Positions 44,967 to 54,635 of a DNA stretch of 64,000 nucleotides are shown in pieces. The stretch comes from Yoonia vestfoldensis SKA53 (lineage in GTDB: Bacteria; Pseudomonadota; Alphaproteobacteria; Rhodobacterales; Rhodobacteraceae): positions 707,343 through 771,342 of the forward strand of contig NZ_CH672414.1 of the NCBI RefSeq assembly GCF_000152785.1. Direction: 5' to 3'. The position numbers were made by a program, and so were the translations under genes. Under the pieces are notes generated by a model, which worked only from the letters and a program-made list of their open reading frames with translations, made no database searches and was not told where the DNA came from. The stretch's first letter is position 1; the number at the start of each line of letters is the position of its first letter.

Positions 44967-45980
44967 ATGCAAAGCCACGAGCGATCCCCGATCTATACAT
45001 CCGCCATCCTGTCGGGCCCGATCTGCGGGATGCTGGGTATCAGATGGGAAGAGGTTCTGACCCGTGCGGGCATCATTGCGACCGAACGCAACGACCGGGC
45101 CTTTCTTGTTTCTGCCGAAGAATACCTGCGCCTATGGGCCGCGATCATGGAACTGTCAGGGCAGCAAGACGTCTCGAAGCTGCTTGGGCTACGGATGGCG
45201 GGCGGTCCTGCTATCCCGGTCCTGTTCGCACTATCCACCGCGCCGGATTTCGAAACCGGCATCATGCGCATGGCGAAATTCAAAAGCTTGTTCGGGCCGA
45301 TGCAATTCGTCCTGTCGCGCAGCGCGTCCGAGTTCACCGTGCGCGTCACCCCGGACGTGGCCACAGCCCCCTTGCCTGGAACATTCAGTAGCCCCCAGAT
45401 CATCTATCTGCACGCGCAAGCCAATGCGCTGGCGCGTCATCCGATCCGACCGCTGAGCGTGTGCCTGCCGCTGCCGCAGGACGAGCGCGAGCGTCTGGCA
45501 GACGTCTTCGGCCAGGTCCCCCAGCATGGCGACGCCATGTTGACCTATGCCCGCGCCGATGCACGCATGATATTCATATCCGCAAACACCGAGCTTTGGG
45601 AGGCCACTGAGGCGGACCTTCAAGCCCAGGCGATGATTCAGTCTAAAGGCTTACCCCTGTCCGAAAGGGTTCGCGCAACGATGCTGGAGGCGTTCTCGAT
45701 CACCGAACCCAACATCGCCCACGTTTGCGGTCGCCTGAAGTTGAGCCGGAGCACCCTCTTGCGGCGTCTGGCCGATGAGGGGGCGACTTTTCAGATGCTG
45801 CTGGACGAAACGCGAAAAGATCTTGCGATCCGATATTTGCTAAAAAGCGACATGAACAATCAGCAAATCGCGCACCTCGTGGGCTACCGTGATCCCAACG
45901 CGTTCCAGCGTGCCTTCCGGAAATGGACCGGAACGACTCCTCAAGCATTTCGCACAGTTATTACACAGTTAGACGCGTAA
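44967..45980 (+). CDS. AraC-family regulator, paralogue 2
   Basis: The 337-residue protein has the arabinose_bd-type N-terminal domain (IPVLFALSTAPDFETGIMRM matches IPVFFTLSCAPDMETGLRRL of paralogue 1) and a C-terminal double HTH (LKLSRSTLLRRLADEG, LVGYRDPNAFQRAFRKWTG). I start at MQSHERSPIYTSAIL (ATG at 44967); 35 codons further upstream are open but overlap the repeat operator. It is likely the regulator of the divergent SDR/membrane-protein operon. Confidence 0.87.
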   Translation: MQSHERSPIYTSAILSGPICGMLGIRWEEVLTRAGIIATERNDRAFLVSAEEYLRLWAAIMELSGQQDVSKLLGLRMAGGPAIPVLFALSTAPDFETGIMRMAKFKSLFGPMQFVLSRSASEFTVRVTPDVATAPLPGTFSSPQIIYLHAQANALARHPIRPLSVCLPLPQDERERLADVFGQVPQHGDAMLTYARADARMIFISANTELWEATEADLQAQAMIQSKGLPLSERVRATMLEAFSITEPNIAHVCGRLKLSRSTLLRRLADEGATFQMLLDETRKDLAIRYLLKSDMNNQQIAHLVGYRDPNAFQRAFRKWTGTTPQAFRTVITQLDA

Positions 45981-46113
45981 GCAGCGCAAGTTACTTTAGC
46001 GCTTCAGAAGTCCGCAGATGTATTCAATTCTCTGCGGCAGCGCATATCGGCTATTCAAAATGTCGCCGCAGGACGCAATTGCTGTGTCGACTGTCCGCTA
46101 TGGGCCGATTGCG

Positions 46114-46503
46114 TTAATTCCGTGCTCCAAACACCACGCCGGCCTGATCCGGCCATGGCAATCCCGCGCACTCCGACAACTGCATTACGGTCACGGCGGA
46201 AACCTCCCGCCCAAACACCAACCGTTTCAGCACCTCCGGTGCCAGATAAGCCAACCTTAGCTGCCTGCTAACATGGCGCTCTGCGAGGTTTACGGCGATG
46301 GCCAAATCCCGAACGGTGCCGAACTCGCCGGCCTCCATGCGCCGCCGCCAAGCCCAAGCGCGGCCAATGGCACGCAAGATATGCGGATCTTGGGTGTGAT
46401 CCTCGCTGGGCAAGTAGTCGTCAGGTGGCAAGATCTTGGGCCGCCCGTTTTTCTTGCGCACTTTGAGGGGCACAAAAATCTGGATGGTGCCGGGCGCCGC
46501 CAT
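46114..46503 (-). CDS. Unknown protein following a recombinase fragment
   Basis: The 129-residue basic protein has a possible HTH (FGTVRDLAIAVNLAERHVSR, then QLRLAYLAPEVLKRL) of the kind often encoded directly after large serine recombinases. Its ATG overlaps the recombinase stop (TGATG). Because the recombinase is truncated, its function is probably relic. Confidence 0.6.
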   Translation of the reverse strand: MAAPGTIQIFVPLKVRKKNGRPKILPPDDYLPSEDHTQDPHILRAIGRAWAWRRRMEAGEFGTVRDLAIAVNLAERHVSRQLRLAYLAPEVLKRLVFGREVSAVTVMQLSECAGLPWPDQAGVVFGARN

Positions 46504-47585
46504 CACACTGCGGCCTCTAGCCGGCGCGGTGTCATAATGTCCCGCATGACGCCAGCAATAGCGTCGGTGCGTAAGTCAATAATGAGCCCTTCAGCTGTTA
46601 CCGTGACGCGGCGCACCAGTAACTGAAGAATACGGGCCTGTTCGGCAGGGAATAGATGCGCCCAGAGTTCCGGAAACTGCCGCAAGGCCGCAATAGCTTC
46701 AGCCTCGGTAATGTCGTCCCTGTCCAATTTGGCGATCACTTGCGCTGTGGTTTCGGGTGTGCGCAGGATGCGTTGGATTTCATTGACGACCGCGCCTTCT
46801 ACTGTATCGGCTGGCAATCGCTGTGGAATGCCATCCTTGGGCGCTTCACGGTTCTTCAGGAGATCCATGGAAACATAATAGCTATACCGGCGTGTGCCTT
46901 TCTTGGTGCTAGAGGGCGTCATAGCCGCGCCGGTCGCGGTGAACAGTATTCCCTTGAGCAGCGCCGGCGTTTGCGTACGGCTGTTGTTTGCCCGCATGCG
47001 GGGGCTTTCACCTAGGATGTCGTGGACTTGATCCCAAAGCCGCGCGTCTATTATGGCGTCATGCTCGCCTGGATAGGCTGTGCCTTTGTGCACGGCCTCG
47101 CCGCGGTACACGCGGTTGTTGAGCAGGCGGTAAAGATAGCCCTTGTCGATCAGCGTGCCCTTTTTGCTGAGGACCCGTTCTTTGCGTAGATCTCTCGCCA
47201 AAACGGTGGCCGACCCGACTTCAACAAAGCGGGTAAAGATGTGCACGACGGTGGTCGCCTCTTGGGTATTCACCACCAGCTTACGGTCGCGTACGTCATA
47301 CCCCAGGGGTATGTTGCCGCCCATCCATATCCCCTTCATGCGCGACGCTTTCACCTTGTCACGGATACGCTCGGCGGTGACCTCACGCTCGAACTGGGCA
47401 AAGGACAGCAGAATGTTCAGCGTCAGCCGTCCCATTGATGTGGTCGTGTTGAACGACTGGGTGTCGGCGCTGAAATATGGCGAATGAAAGTTGGCCTTTG
47501 CCTGATCGTTTGCTGCATCATGAAACCCTTTACCTGTCACAGAGTGAAAATTTCGGACGCCGCAATCACCCCCGTTTTCGCTCAA
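46503..47585 (-). pseudogene. Large serine recombinase, catalytic N-terminus missing
   Basis: From 47462 leftwards the frame reads TQSFNTTTSMGRLTLNILLS, FAQFEREVTAERIRDKVKAS and then the recombinase and zinc-ribbon domains (GYLYRLLNNRVYRGEAVHKG). It ends in the usual C-terminal domain. The resolvase-type catalytic part with the active Ser (about 120 residues) is absent. The first 41 codons of the frame (47463-47585) do not look like recombinase. So it is a 5'-truncated relic; the element it once mobilised is not recognisable nearby. Confidence 0.85.
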
Positions 47586-47815
47586 TTATGGGGTCAGCCG
47601 GTGTATTGATCTGGATCAGCGGGTTCGCATCCGATGGGTTGGTTTGGGAGTTTGCGCCTGCCAGGCCGCTACCTGGCTCAAACCATCTCATGTGGTTCCT
47701 GTCGGTGATCTTGGACAGCGCTGCTGGCGCGGATGCGGGCAGGGCATCATGATCGAGATCAGTGCCGTGCGGGACCCATGTGTTATCGTGGCGCCTTATT
47801 GAACAGGAGACACCC

Positions 47816-48208
47816 ATGGCTGCGCTGCCCTTTAATGACAACCGGATCGAAGAACTCGTGCTGCGGTTCAACGCTCTGATGGCCAAGGAAGCGACGGATA
47901 TTTCCAACCTTGGCAGCAATGCTTCGGATGACGCAGTGGCCGCGAGCCTGCAAGAAACCGGTGGCGATCTGCGCCGTGACGAGATCACCCAAGAAATCGA
48001 AAGCATGAACGACGAACAGCAGGACGCGCTTGTCGCCCTTTTCTGGATCGGCCGTGGCGATAGGGAGCCTGCAGAGTGGGGAGTGGTCAAAACCCTTGCG
48101 CGCCAACAGCACAAGGGGCTGGTCAGCCGCTATCTGCTTGGCCAGCCTGAAGTTGGGGAATTCCTGACAGCAGGTCTTGAAAAAATGCTGGAATATGGTG
48201 TCGACTAA
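47816..48208 (+). CDS. DUF3775-family protein
   Basis: The 130-residue acidic protein contains the DUF3775 pattern (EITQEIESMNDEQQDALVAL, FWIGRGDREPAEWG, GEFLTAGLEKML). Function unknown. I start at the ATG at 47816 after ACAGGAGA; an upstream frame of 18 codons is less likely. It precedes the antiporter gene by 90 bp on the same strand. Confidence 0.82.
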   Translation: MAALPFNDNRIEELVLRFNALMAKEATDISNLGSNASDDAVAASLQETGGDLRRDEITQEIESMNDEQQDALVALFWIGRGDREPAEWGVVKTLARQQHKGLVSRYLLGQPEVGEFLTAGLEKMLEYGVD

Positions 48209-48298
48209 TCTGGGGACTGATCCCTTTATCCTTGTGACCACCTGCGTCGTCGGCCACGCGGACATCGTGCTGCGCAACAGCTGCCTGTGGTGAACGCG

Positions 48299-49537
48299 AT
48301 GTCGCAATTCGAGCTTGTCGCAATGTTGCTGATACTGACCGCCACATTCAGTTGGGTGAATGTTAAGCTGGCGGTCATGCCGCACACCATCGGCCTGCTT
48401 GTGATGGGGCTTAGTGCCTCGCTTATTGTCATCGGTGCCGAGGCGGTGATGCCGGGGCTGTTCAATTATGAAGGTCTGAGTGTCCTTCTCCGCCAGGTTG
48501 ATTTCCAGCAAACCGTTCTTGAAGGCATGCTCGCGTTCCTGCTGTTTGCGGGCGCGTTGCATGTCGACGTGGTCAGCCTGCGTAGCCGCGCCTTGACCAT
48601 CGGCACGATGGCGAGTTTGGGTGTTGTGGCGTCCACTGCGATCATCGGATCCGTCGTTTGGGCGGCATCCGACCTGTTGGGTGTTACGATCTCATTGCCG
48701 TGGGCGCTTGTTTTCGGGGCGCTGATCAGCCCGACCGATCCTGTCGCGGTTCTTGCAACGTTGAAAGCCGTCAAGGTCCCCAAGGGCCTCAAGATAGTCA
48801 TGACGGGGGAGACGCTATTCAACGACGGCGTGGGCGTTGTGTTGTTCGCCGTCCTGGTCCACGCCGCCACTGGTGACGAGTTCGGCGCTTTTCAGGTGGC
48901 CGAGATGTTCGTGGTCGAAGCTTTCGGTGGTGCAGCCCTCGGCGCCGTGACGGGCTATGTCGCCTATCGTGCCATGCGTGCCATCGACGACTATTCGATC
49001 GAGGTCCTAATATCGCTGGCGCTGGTCGTGGGCACATATGCGATTGCCTCCAGACTGATTGTGAGCGGTCCATTGGCGGTTGTCGTCGCTGGATTACTGG
49101 TCGGAAGCAGGGGGCCACGCGACGCGCTGAGCGAAGAAACCCAGCGATATCTTTTCGGTTTCTGGACGCTGGTCGACGAAATGCTGAACTCGGTCCTGTT
49201 CCTGCTGATCGGGCTGGAGGTTCTGGTGTTGCGGTTCGAGCCTGCATTCGGCTGGCTGATGGCGCTCGCGGTGCCGCTGGTGCTGGTCGCGCGGCTGATT
49301 GCCGTCAGCGGTCCGGTCCTATTGCTTGGGATGTTCCGCAAATTCGAATCCGGCACGATTCCGGTGCTGACGTGGGGTGGCTTGCGGGGTGGTATCTCGG
49401 TCGCCTTGGCGCTTTCCTTGCCTGAAGGCGCTGAGAAATCAGCGCTTTTGGCAGCAACCTATGGCGTGGTTCTGTTTAGCCTGATCGTTCAGGGGCTGAG
49501 CCTGCGTGTCGTGATCCAGCGGGTCTTGCTAAAATGA
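48299..49537 (+). CDS. CPA1-type Na+(K+)/H+ antiporter
   Basis: The 412-residue protein has about 12 membrane helices. Antiporter motifs are ALISPTDPVAVLATLKA (extended region), GETLFNDGVGVVLFAVLV (ND motif of CPA1 exchangers) and TWGGLRGGISVALALSLP. It exchanges Na+ or K+ for protons across the inner membrane. I take the ATG at 48299; GTG codons 9 and 12 bp upstream are alternatives. It is a second cation/proton system beside the Mnh complex at 56-62 kb. Confidence 0.92.
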   Translation: MSQFELVAMLLILTATFSWVNVKLAVMPHTIGLLVMGLSASLIVIGAEAVMPGLFNYEGLSVLLRQVDFQQTVLEGMLAFLLFAGALHVDVVSLRSRALTIGTMASLGVVASTAIIGSVVWAASDLLGVTISLPWALVFGALISPTDPVAVLATLKAVKVPKGLKIVMTGETLFNDGVGVVLFAVLVHAATGDEFGAFQVAEMFVVEAFGGAALGAVTGYVAYRAMRAIDDYSIEVLISLALVVGTYAIASRLIVSGPLAVVVAGLLVGSRGPRDALSEETQRYLFGFWTLVDEMLNSVLFLLIGLEVLVLRFEPAFGWLMALAVPLVLVARLIAVSGPVLLLGMFRKFESGTIPVLTWGGLRGGISVALALSLPEGAEKSALLAATYGVVLFSLIVQGLSLRVVIQRVLLK

Positions 49538-49871
49538 CTGTGGATTAATGTTGGCGGTCCAAACCGCAGGAACAACTCGGAGACATCAGCCAGCCTGAAT
49601 AAGGTGAATGTGGATGACGCGTTCATTGATCGAAATCCTCGCACACAGCGCGAAGATCATCATGGCGACCACGACGCGCCAGAAATAGCTTTCGCGCCCA
49701 TAAACTACCGGATGAGGCCGCAAAGAGTGACCAGTGTTGTCGTGCCGTTCCGTTTTGGTTTACGCCTTTTGGGTGGCACCTTGGATCGCAATGCAGGACA
49801 CAGAGAGGGGCGATTAGCCGTTGCCAGTTCTCGCTCGACCTAAGTTGGCGTTTTCGGTTCGGCTTTATTCG
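49538..49871. other. Stretch with a possible minus-strand gene remnant
   Basis: No intact gene. On the minus strand a frame of about 55 codons without a start reads PVVYGRESYFWRVVVAMMIF and ends HIHLIQAG with a stop near 49594. It looks coding-like (one membrane segment) but has an upstream stop and no recognised family. Confidence 0.35.
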
Positions 49872-50783
49872 CTACGCCGACTGCGTCAGCCCCCAGAAAT
49901 CCGCGATGAGGCGGGTCGAGGAAATGCCGACCTCAAGCATATATTTGCCTTCTTTCCCCAGACCTTTGTCGCCATCGGCACTGATCGGGGTGCCGTGGCC
50001 CATGTCCCCGATGATGTAGTACTCGATCACCACCCGCCCGTCTGCGTCGCACCAGACTTCGCGAGGATAGCCGTCAACCATCTCGACATGTGTGGGCGGA
50101 CCTTCGACCTTGTGGATCTTCTGCCATTGCCGGACAATCGAGCTGGCGTTGGAATTGTCGACGGTTGTATCGCTGTCGCCATGCCAGACCGAGATCGTCG
50201 GCCATGGCCCCGTGAATGTCGTGGCATCACGCACAAGCGCGTCGAGCTGTCTGTCCGACGGACTGCCATAGCCATTCATGCGCACCAACGCCTCCATTAT
50301 GTTGGTCGCGCTATGGTACGGCAACCCTGCGATGATCGCCCCTCCCGCAAACACTTCCGGATAAGTCGCAAGCATCACAGATGTCATTGCACCACCCGAG
50401 GACATCCCCGTAATAAAGATACGCGATGGGTCGATGGCATGACCGTCAACGACCTGTTTGATCATGTGCCGGATAGACAGCGGCTCGCCAACGCCACGTT
50501 GGCTGTCGCCGGTCTCGAACCAGTTGAAGCTGCCAATAAGATTGTTAGCCCGTCTTTGCCCCGGAAACAGGAGCGCTATTGCGCATTCATCGGCGAGCGT
50601 CGACCAGCCTGTTCCGATATCATAGCTTTCTGGTGACTGGGTGCTGCCATGAAGCACGACGACGAGCGGGCCGTTTTTCGGAAAGCTTTCCGGAATATAG
50701 GTGTCAGCACTCAGCAAGCCGGGGTCTGTTCCAAAATTTTCGAGAACACAAAGACGTTCGCTGGCAAAGGAAGATGTTGACAT
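49872..50783 (-). CDS. PHB-depolymerase/feruloyl-esterase-like hydrolase (LpqC family)
   Basis: The 303-residue alpha/beta hydrolase has VVVLHGSTQSPESYD (oxyanion region), the nucleophile elbow GMSSGGAMTS, the acid in WHGDSDTTV and the catalytic His in GDMGHGTPIS. Family members hydrolyse poly-3-hydroxybutyrate oligomers, acetyl-xylan or feruloyl esters. There is no signal peptide at my chosen start (ATG at 50783). Substrate is open; an ester of a hydroxycinnamate is one option. Confidence 0.85.
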   Translation of the reverse strand: MSTSSFASERLCVLENFGTDPGLLSADTYIPESFPKNGPLVVVLHGSTQSPESYDIGTGWSTLADECAIALLFPGQRRANNLIGSFNWFETGDSQRGVGEPLSIRHMIKQVVDGHAIDPSRIFITGMSSGGAMTSVMLATYPEVFAGGAIIAGLPYHSATNIMEALVRMNGYGSPSDRQLDALVRDATTFTGPWPTISVWHGDSDTTVDNSNASSIVRQWQKIHKVEGPPTHVEMVDGYPREVWCDADGRVVIEYYIIGDMGHGTPISADGDKGLGKEGKYMLEVGISSTRLIADFWGLTQSA

Positions 50784-50998
50784 AAGAACCCCTTGAGTGC
50801 GCCAGTATTGGCTATTTGAGAAGTCGCCTCGGCCCAAATAATTTTTATGGCCGAGGCATTGTGACGTTCCACGGTTCAAGGCAGATAAGAAGTGAGCTTT
50901 GACGCTTGGACGTGTCGGGTCCCGTCATCAAAGGGTGTCTATCGGTCAAATCGAGGATGCCGTCGTTTCTGCCGACACCCGAAAATCATGACCAGAGA

Positions 50999-51745
50999 TT
51001 ATTCCATGCCTCGGGACTGAAGCTGCTCGTAATCAAAGTTCTCGATCGTATCGATTTCGGTTCCTGAATAGGGCACGTCGTAGCGCGAGTTGTTAGCCAT
51101 CGGCGTTGTTCCGCGGTAAGAATATGGATAGGCGTAGTATCCCTGACGGCCATATGCCGCCGTATCCGCCACGATTGCTGAAATCACGCCATTCTCGACG
51201 ATGATGTCGGAAACATAACCATAGCGCACACCGTCAGACAGGTAGGCGTAACGACCGATCAGATCGGTTGCCTTGAAAATGCCAGGGCCAGCAACGAGAT
51301 CATCATCGACCACGCCCGTGGTCGCGGTATCGGCCTGGGTGATCACTTGTTCGCTGTCCCCGTAATCACCGAATACGTCGTAATTATCCACATTTTCTTC
51401 GGTGACCGGAACCTGTGCCTGCTGGATGGTTTCGCCGATATCCACCTCGTCCCAAGGCACATGGACATGCGTATCGCCGATGTCCCAGAAGCCGCCAACC
51501 TGCGCGATGATGCCAAGCACCTTGCCGTCATTGCTAAAGATCACATTTTCGACATCCCCGATATCTTCGCCGCTGGCGCCGATGATTTGGGTTGTGTCGA
51601 ACATGTCTTCTACGCTCCAGCCGTCCGCATAGAGTGAATCGTAAGACCAATCGGTGATCACCTGAACGTTCTCCTGTGCCATTACGGGACCCGCAATGAG
51701 GAGGGCGAAGGTACTTGTGGTCAATGTAATTTGTTTCATGGTCAT
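50999..51745 (-). CDS. Exported PRC-barrel domain protein
   Basis: The 248-residue protein has a signal peptide (MKQITLTTSTFALLIAGPVM then AQE) and two PRC-barrel-like units. The first is IIGASGEDIGDVENVIFSND (about residues 55-110) and the second is LIGRYAYLSDGVRYGYVSDI (about 165-200). The linker is rich in Asp, Glu and Thr. It is probably periplasmic or surface-attached. Such proteins are common in marine alphaproteobacteria and often stress-induced, but their role is unknown. Confidence 0.8.
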   Translation of the reverse strand: MTMKQITLTTSTFALLIAGPVMAQENVQVITDWSYDSLYADGWSVEDMFDTTQIIGASGEDIGDVENVIFSNDGKVLGIIAQVGGFWDIGDTHVHVPWDEVDIGETIQQAQVPVTEENVDNYDVFGDYGDSEQVITQADTATTGVVDDDLVAGPGIFKATDLIGRYAYLSDGVRYGYVSDIIVENGVISAIVADTAAYGRQGYYAYPYSYRGTTPMANNSRYDVPYSGTEIDTIENFDYEQLQSRGME

Positions 51746-52347
51746 GAGGGGATTCCTTAAAAGTTAAGTCGTCGCATGAGCGTGCAGAAGCATTTACAGC
51801 GGTGTTCTATCGACACATTGTAGCCAGCCTGCAGGCGCTAACGCTGAAGCTGTCCAAACAGCGAGATGTGAAGCAGGCGGCAAACCGGCGAGATAAAGGC
51901 TCGACTACCGTTGCGTTGGTCGGGAAAAGAAATCAGAAAAATTTGCCCGTTCCTTGTGTCGTCAGGTCTGATTGACAGGCCTGCCGTCTGCTTCAACACC
52001 CAATATAACAAAGCGCCAGAACGACGTGATAACCTGGATCAGTCACCACTCAGAAATAAAGATGCCCTTGTGGGCAGCGATTGATTTGCCGTGGTTGCGA
52101 GTAATCTTGATACCCTCAACAAAAACATCGCGGCCGTGGCCGCTGACGGCTGGCGTGCTGATGAGAGAAGCTTAAAGGGATCGTCGTGTGACCCTTTGCA
52201 GCTTGGGATACGCAAGCAGGTCGTCTTGCGCCGTTAAACAGGATGCATCCCTAGAATTGATGTCGCCATTTTAAATTTTTTGGTACGGGTGATCCCACCG
52301 CTCACCCTGATCGCGAATTTTTCATAAAAATTTTGAGAACGTGCCGG
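51746..52347. other. 600-bp stretch without a supported gene
   Basis: I see no convincing reading frame. Two hairpins stand near the right end: GGGTGA/TCACCC with a 9-base loop, and the AT-only AATTTTT-CAT-AAAAATT at 52316-52332. They could end transcription of the small gene at 52348. A promoter for the PRC-barrel gene must lie near 51746-51800. Confidence 0.5.
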
Positions 52348-52584
52348 TCACGGTCTTCGAACAGAATTTCCACCTGTGATGATCCGGTTGATCAGAGCGG
52401 CGACTGCGTTGTGCTCCATGATTTCTTTTTCGGAACCTTCCGCATTTGCATGTGCGGTGGCAGCATCTTTGAGAACACCCAAGATCTCGTTTTCCGGCAG
52501 GACCTTCGCATCATTCAGCGCAAGAAGCAGCGCTTCGCAGATTGATAAGGCGGCTACGCCAGAAGTTGTGCTATAGTCAGACAT
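52348..52584 (-). CDS. Small unknown protein (78 aa)
   Basis: The 78-residue soluble protein starts MSDYSTTSGVAALSICEALL and is helical and Ala-rich with a conserved-looking ENEILGVLKDAATAHANAEG. The reading frame has normal codon use, and AGAGAGAA precedes its ATG. It is divergent from the Crp/Fnr-type gene, sharing the intergenic region that holds the Fnr-like box. Confidence 0.65.
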   Translation of the reverse strand: MSDYSTTSGVAALSICEALLLALNDAKVLPENEILGVLKDAATAHANAEGSEKEIMEHNAVAALINRIITGGNSVRRP

Positions 52585-52668
52585 ATTCTCTCTTTCCGGA
52601 CTGTTGCGCCTGCGCAGTAGACCGGCACGGCGTGATTAACACACTCGCACGCAATAAGTTCCGTTTTG

Positions 52669-52682
52669 CTGATCTATATCAG
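52669..52682. promoter_or_regulatory. Fnr/Crp-type operator CTGAT-N4-ATCAG
   Basis: CTGAT CTAT ATCAG is a perfect dyad that differs from the Fnr/Anr consensus TTGAT-N4-ATCAA only in the outer bases. It lies between the small gene at 52584 and the Crp/Fnr-type gene, consistent with autoregulation. Confidence 0.6.
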
Positions 52683-53461
52683 TGGGATGCGTTTATTCTT
52701 TGGTACGCGTTGTTTATTTTGAGAAGGAGCCCATCATCGATACGAGACCACTCGCGCGCAAATTGGGTGCCTTTGTTACCCTGTCAACAGCGGAGCTGGA
52801 CGTTCTTGAGCGCCTGTATAAGCGTAAGCGCACCTTTTTGGCCGGGCACGATTTGGTGCATCAAGGGCAAGAGGACCAAGCATGCTACATCCTTTTGTCC
52901 GGTTGGGCGTGTTCTTATAAACTTCTGCATGACGGCCAGCGACAAATCGTTGATTTTCAAATTCCAGGCGATTTTTTGGGATTGCGCAGCGTGGTTCTGC
53001 ATGTGTCGGACCACAGCATTGAACCCGTTACAGATATCGAAGTGACCGAAGTATATGCGTTTGATCTGCTTGACGTCTTTGCGAAGACGCCACGCTTGGC
53101 CACAGCAGTCCTTTGGACGGCTTCGCGTGACGAAGCAATGGTGGTGGAACATCTGGTTGGGATCGGGCGGCGTGGTGCGGCGGAACGGATTGCGCACTTC
53201 CTGTTAGAGCTTTGTGCAAGGCTTACGCTCGTTGGGATGGGGAGCAAGGCGGGATATGCGTGTCCGTTGAACCAGTATTTGATTGCTGATGCGATCGGGT
53301 TGAGTGCTGTGCATGTTAATCGTGTGCTGCGACAGCTGCGCGAGCACGGGATGGTCACGTTTCGCAATGGGTATGTCACGTTCGATAATTATGATCGCAC
53401 AGTCGCATTTGCAGATTTTGAAGTGAGCTATTTGGATCAATCCATGCCGCTGCTAAAGTAA
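52682..53461 (+). CDS. Crp/Fnr-family transcriptional regulator
   Basis: The frame has 259 codons. A cyclic-nucleotide-binding-like domain (residues about 40-150, AGHDLVHQGQEDQACYILLSG) is followed by a Crp-type HTH (NQYLIADAIGLSAVHVNRVL). There is no N-terminal Cys cluster, so it is not an Fe-S Fnr; it fits the FixK/Fnr-like group. The start is uncertain: the only canonical early start is the GTG at 52682, which lies inside the Fnr-like box. A good AAGGAG at 52724-52729 points to initiation at the in-frame ATC codons 52733 or 52736, giving about 242 residues. Confidence 0.85.
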   Translation: MGCVYSLVRVVYFEKEPIIDTRPLARKLGAFVTLSTAELDVLERLYKRKRTFLAGHDLVHQGQEDQACYILLSGWACSYKLLHDGQRQIVDFQIPGDFLGLRSVVLHVSDHSIEPVTDIEVTEVYAFDLLDVFAKTPRLATAVLWTASRDEAMVVEHLVGIGRRGAAERIAHFLLELCARLTLVGMGSKAGYACPLNQYLIADAIGLSAVHVNRVLRQLREHGMVTFRNGYVTFDNYDRTVAFADFEVSYLDQSMPLLK

Positions 53462-53898
53462 GCGCGCGCATTCAGCTTGCCATATGTGCGAGATGCGCCA
53501 GCCCAGCACCTTGCGCATGTGCCAAGCCAGAAATGCCGCCCGATACAAAACCCATGTCGGATGGGCATGTTACCGTCGAGACTGATCTAGATTAGCTTTA
53601 GCTACAGTTAGGGAGTGTATCGTTAACCTAAGTGTAATCCCCTCGTGACACTTAATGATCACTCTGGCGTCTTCCGGTTCTTGTCTCCCTGAAACTTGCG
53701 ATTTCGCCAGAGTGATTACCCTCTACCAATGGCTGGTACAAACGTAATGGTTTGTCGCAGCCTATGATAACGAGAGCTGGCGTTATTAATCCTTTTGGCA
53801 GTTCTGAAAAAGGGTCTCACGTCAGACAGCCTGCTGGACGGGTAGTTCAGCCCTTATCCTTCCAAGCACAGACGAACCGATCATCGGGTGCTTCGCTT
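53462..53898. other. Non-coding stretch with a 12-bp inverted repeat
   Basis: No gene seen. ATCACTCTGGCG (53658-53669) and CGCCAGAGTGAT (53705-53716) are perfect inverted repeats 35 bp apart. The dyad could be a structured RNA, a small palindromic element or transposon-end debris; there is no T-run after it. Confidence 0.6.
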
Positions 53899-54635
53899 TC
53901 AGACGATTTGTTTGGGCCACAAAAACCATGATTTTACGAACATGTACTGTCTTATCGGTGTTTTGACGACAAGCAGCAGGATGCCTATGGATAGCAGGCA
54001 CCAAATTGCGGCGACTTCATTGGGATTGCTGGTCAGGAGCATGGCCAATCGTGGGCCAACCACGAAATGGTACAGCGTAAGCCGCCAAGACCCATAAAGT
54101 AGGGGCATCAAAAATGCGGCGACGAAATAGCTGGGATACGCGGTCAGGAAGGATGCCCAAGAATCGACAGTTATGAAGTTCAGCATCCCGTTTGTTGGTA
54201 CTTCCCAGGCGATATGCCAGTCTCCGGACACTGAACACATGCGCTCTGCGCACATGACCTCACCCAGCGGACATGATCCTGCCCATTCGAACGGATAAAG
54301 CTGCAAAAGCATGATGATGGCCGAAACAAAACAGACTGCGTAAACCGGCCATTGAATTTTCTCGCGCACGAAATTCGGTATGAAGTACATCGACAGCATG
54401 TTGATAAAGAAGGGCTGGAACACGATGTGCAGATAGCCCAGCAGGGTGGCGATTTGATTGGACGGCAGGGCGCATTGATCAATGACCGCGTATGTGAAGG
54501 CCTGCAAAAGCTCCATCGAAGAGAAATAGCCTAGGGCTATCCACAACGGTGCCGGTTCTTTGTTGTAAGCTGCGTAAGCGTGGTGGTTATACCAACAATT
54601 GCCAGTACAGCCGATGCTTCACCACTCCAGCACAT
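53899..54635 (-). pseudogene. DUF5765-like multi-helix membrane protein, single-base frameshift
   Basis: A 215-codon frame (YFSSMELLQAFTYAVIDQCA onward, about six membrane helices) lacks a proper start. Upstream, after a one-base shift near 54578, the family start is found: MCWSGEASAVLAIVGITTT, joined to AYAAYNKEPAPLWIALGYF. The repaired gene is 246 codons from the ATG at 54635. The current length (737 bp) is one base short of an open frame. Family members are integral inner-membrane proteins of unknown function, common in Rhodobacterales. Either the gene is newly broken or the base is a sequencing error. Confidence 0.75.

Noticed and set aside
49604..49843. 79-codon plus-strand frame after the antiporter gene
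   Set aside because: His/Arg-rich composition typical of chance frames; no start context.
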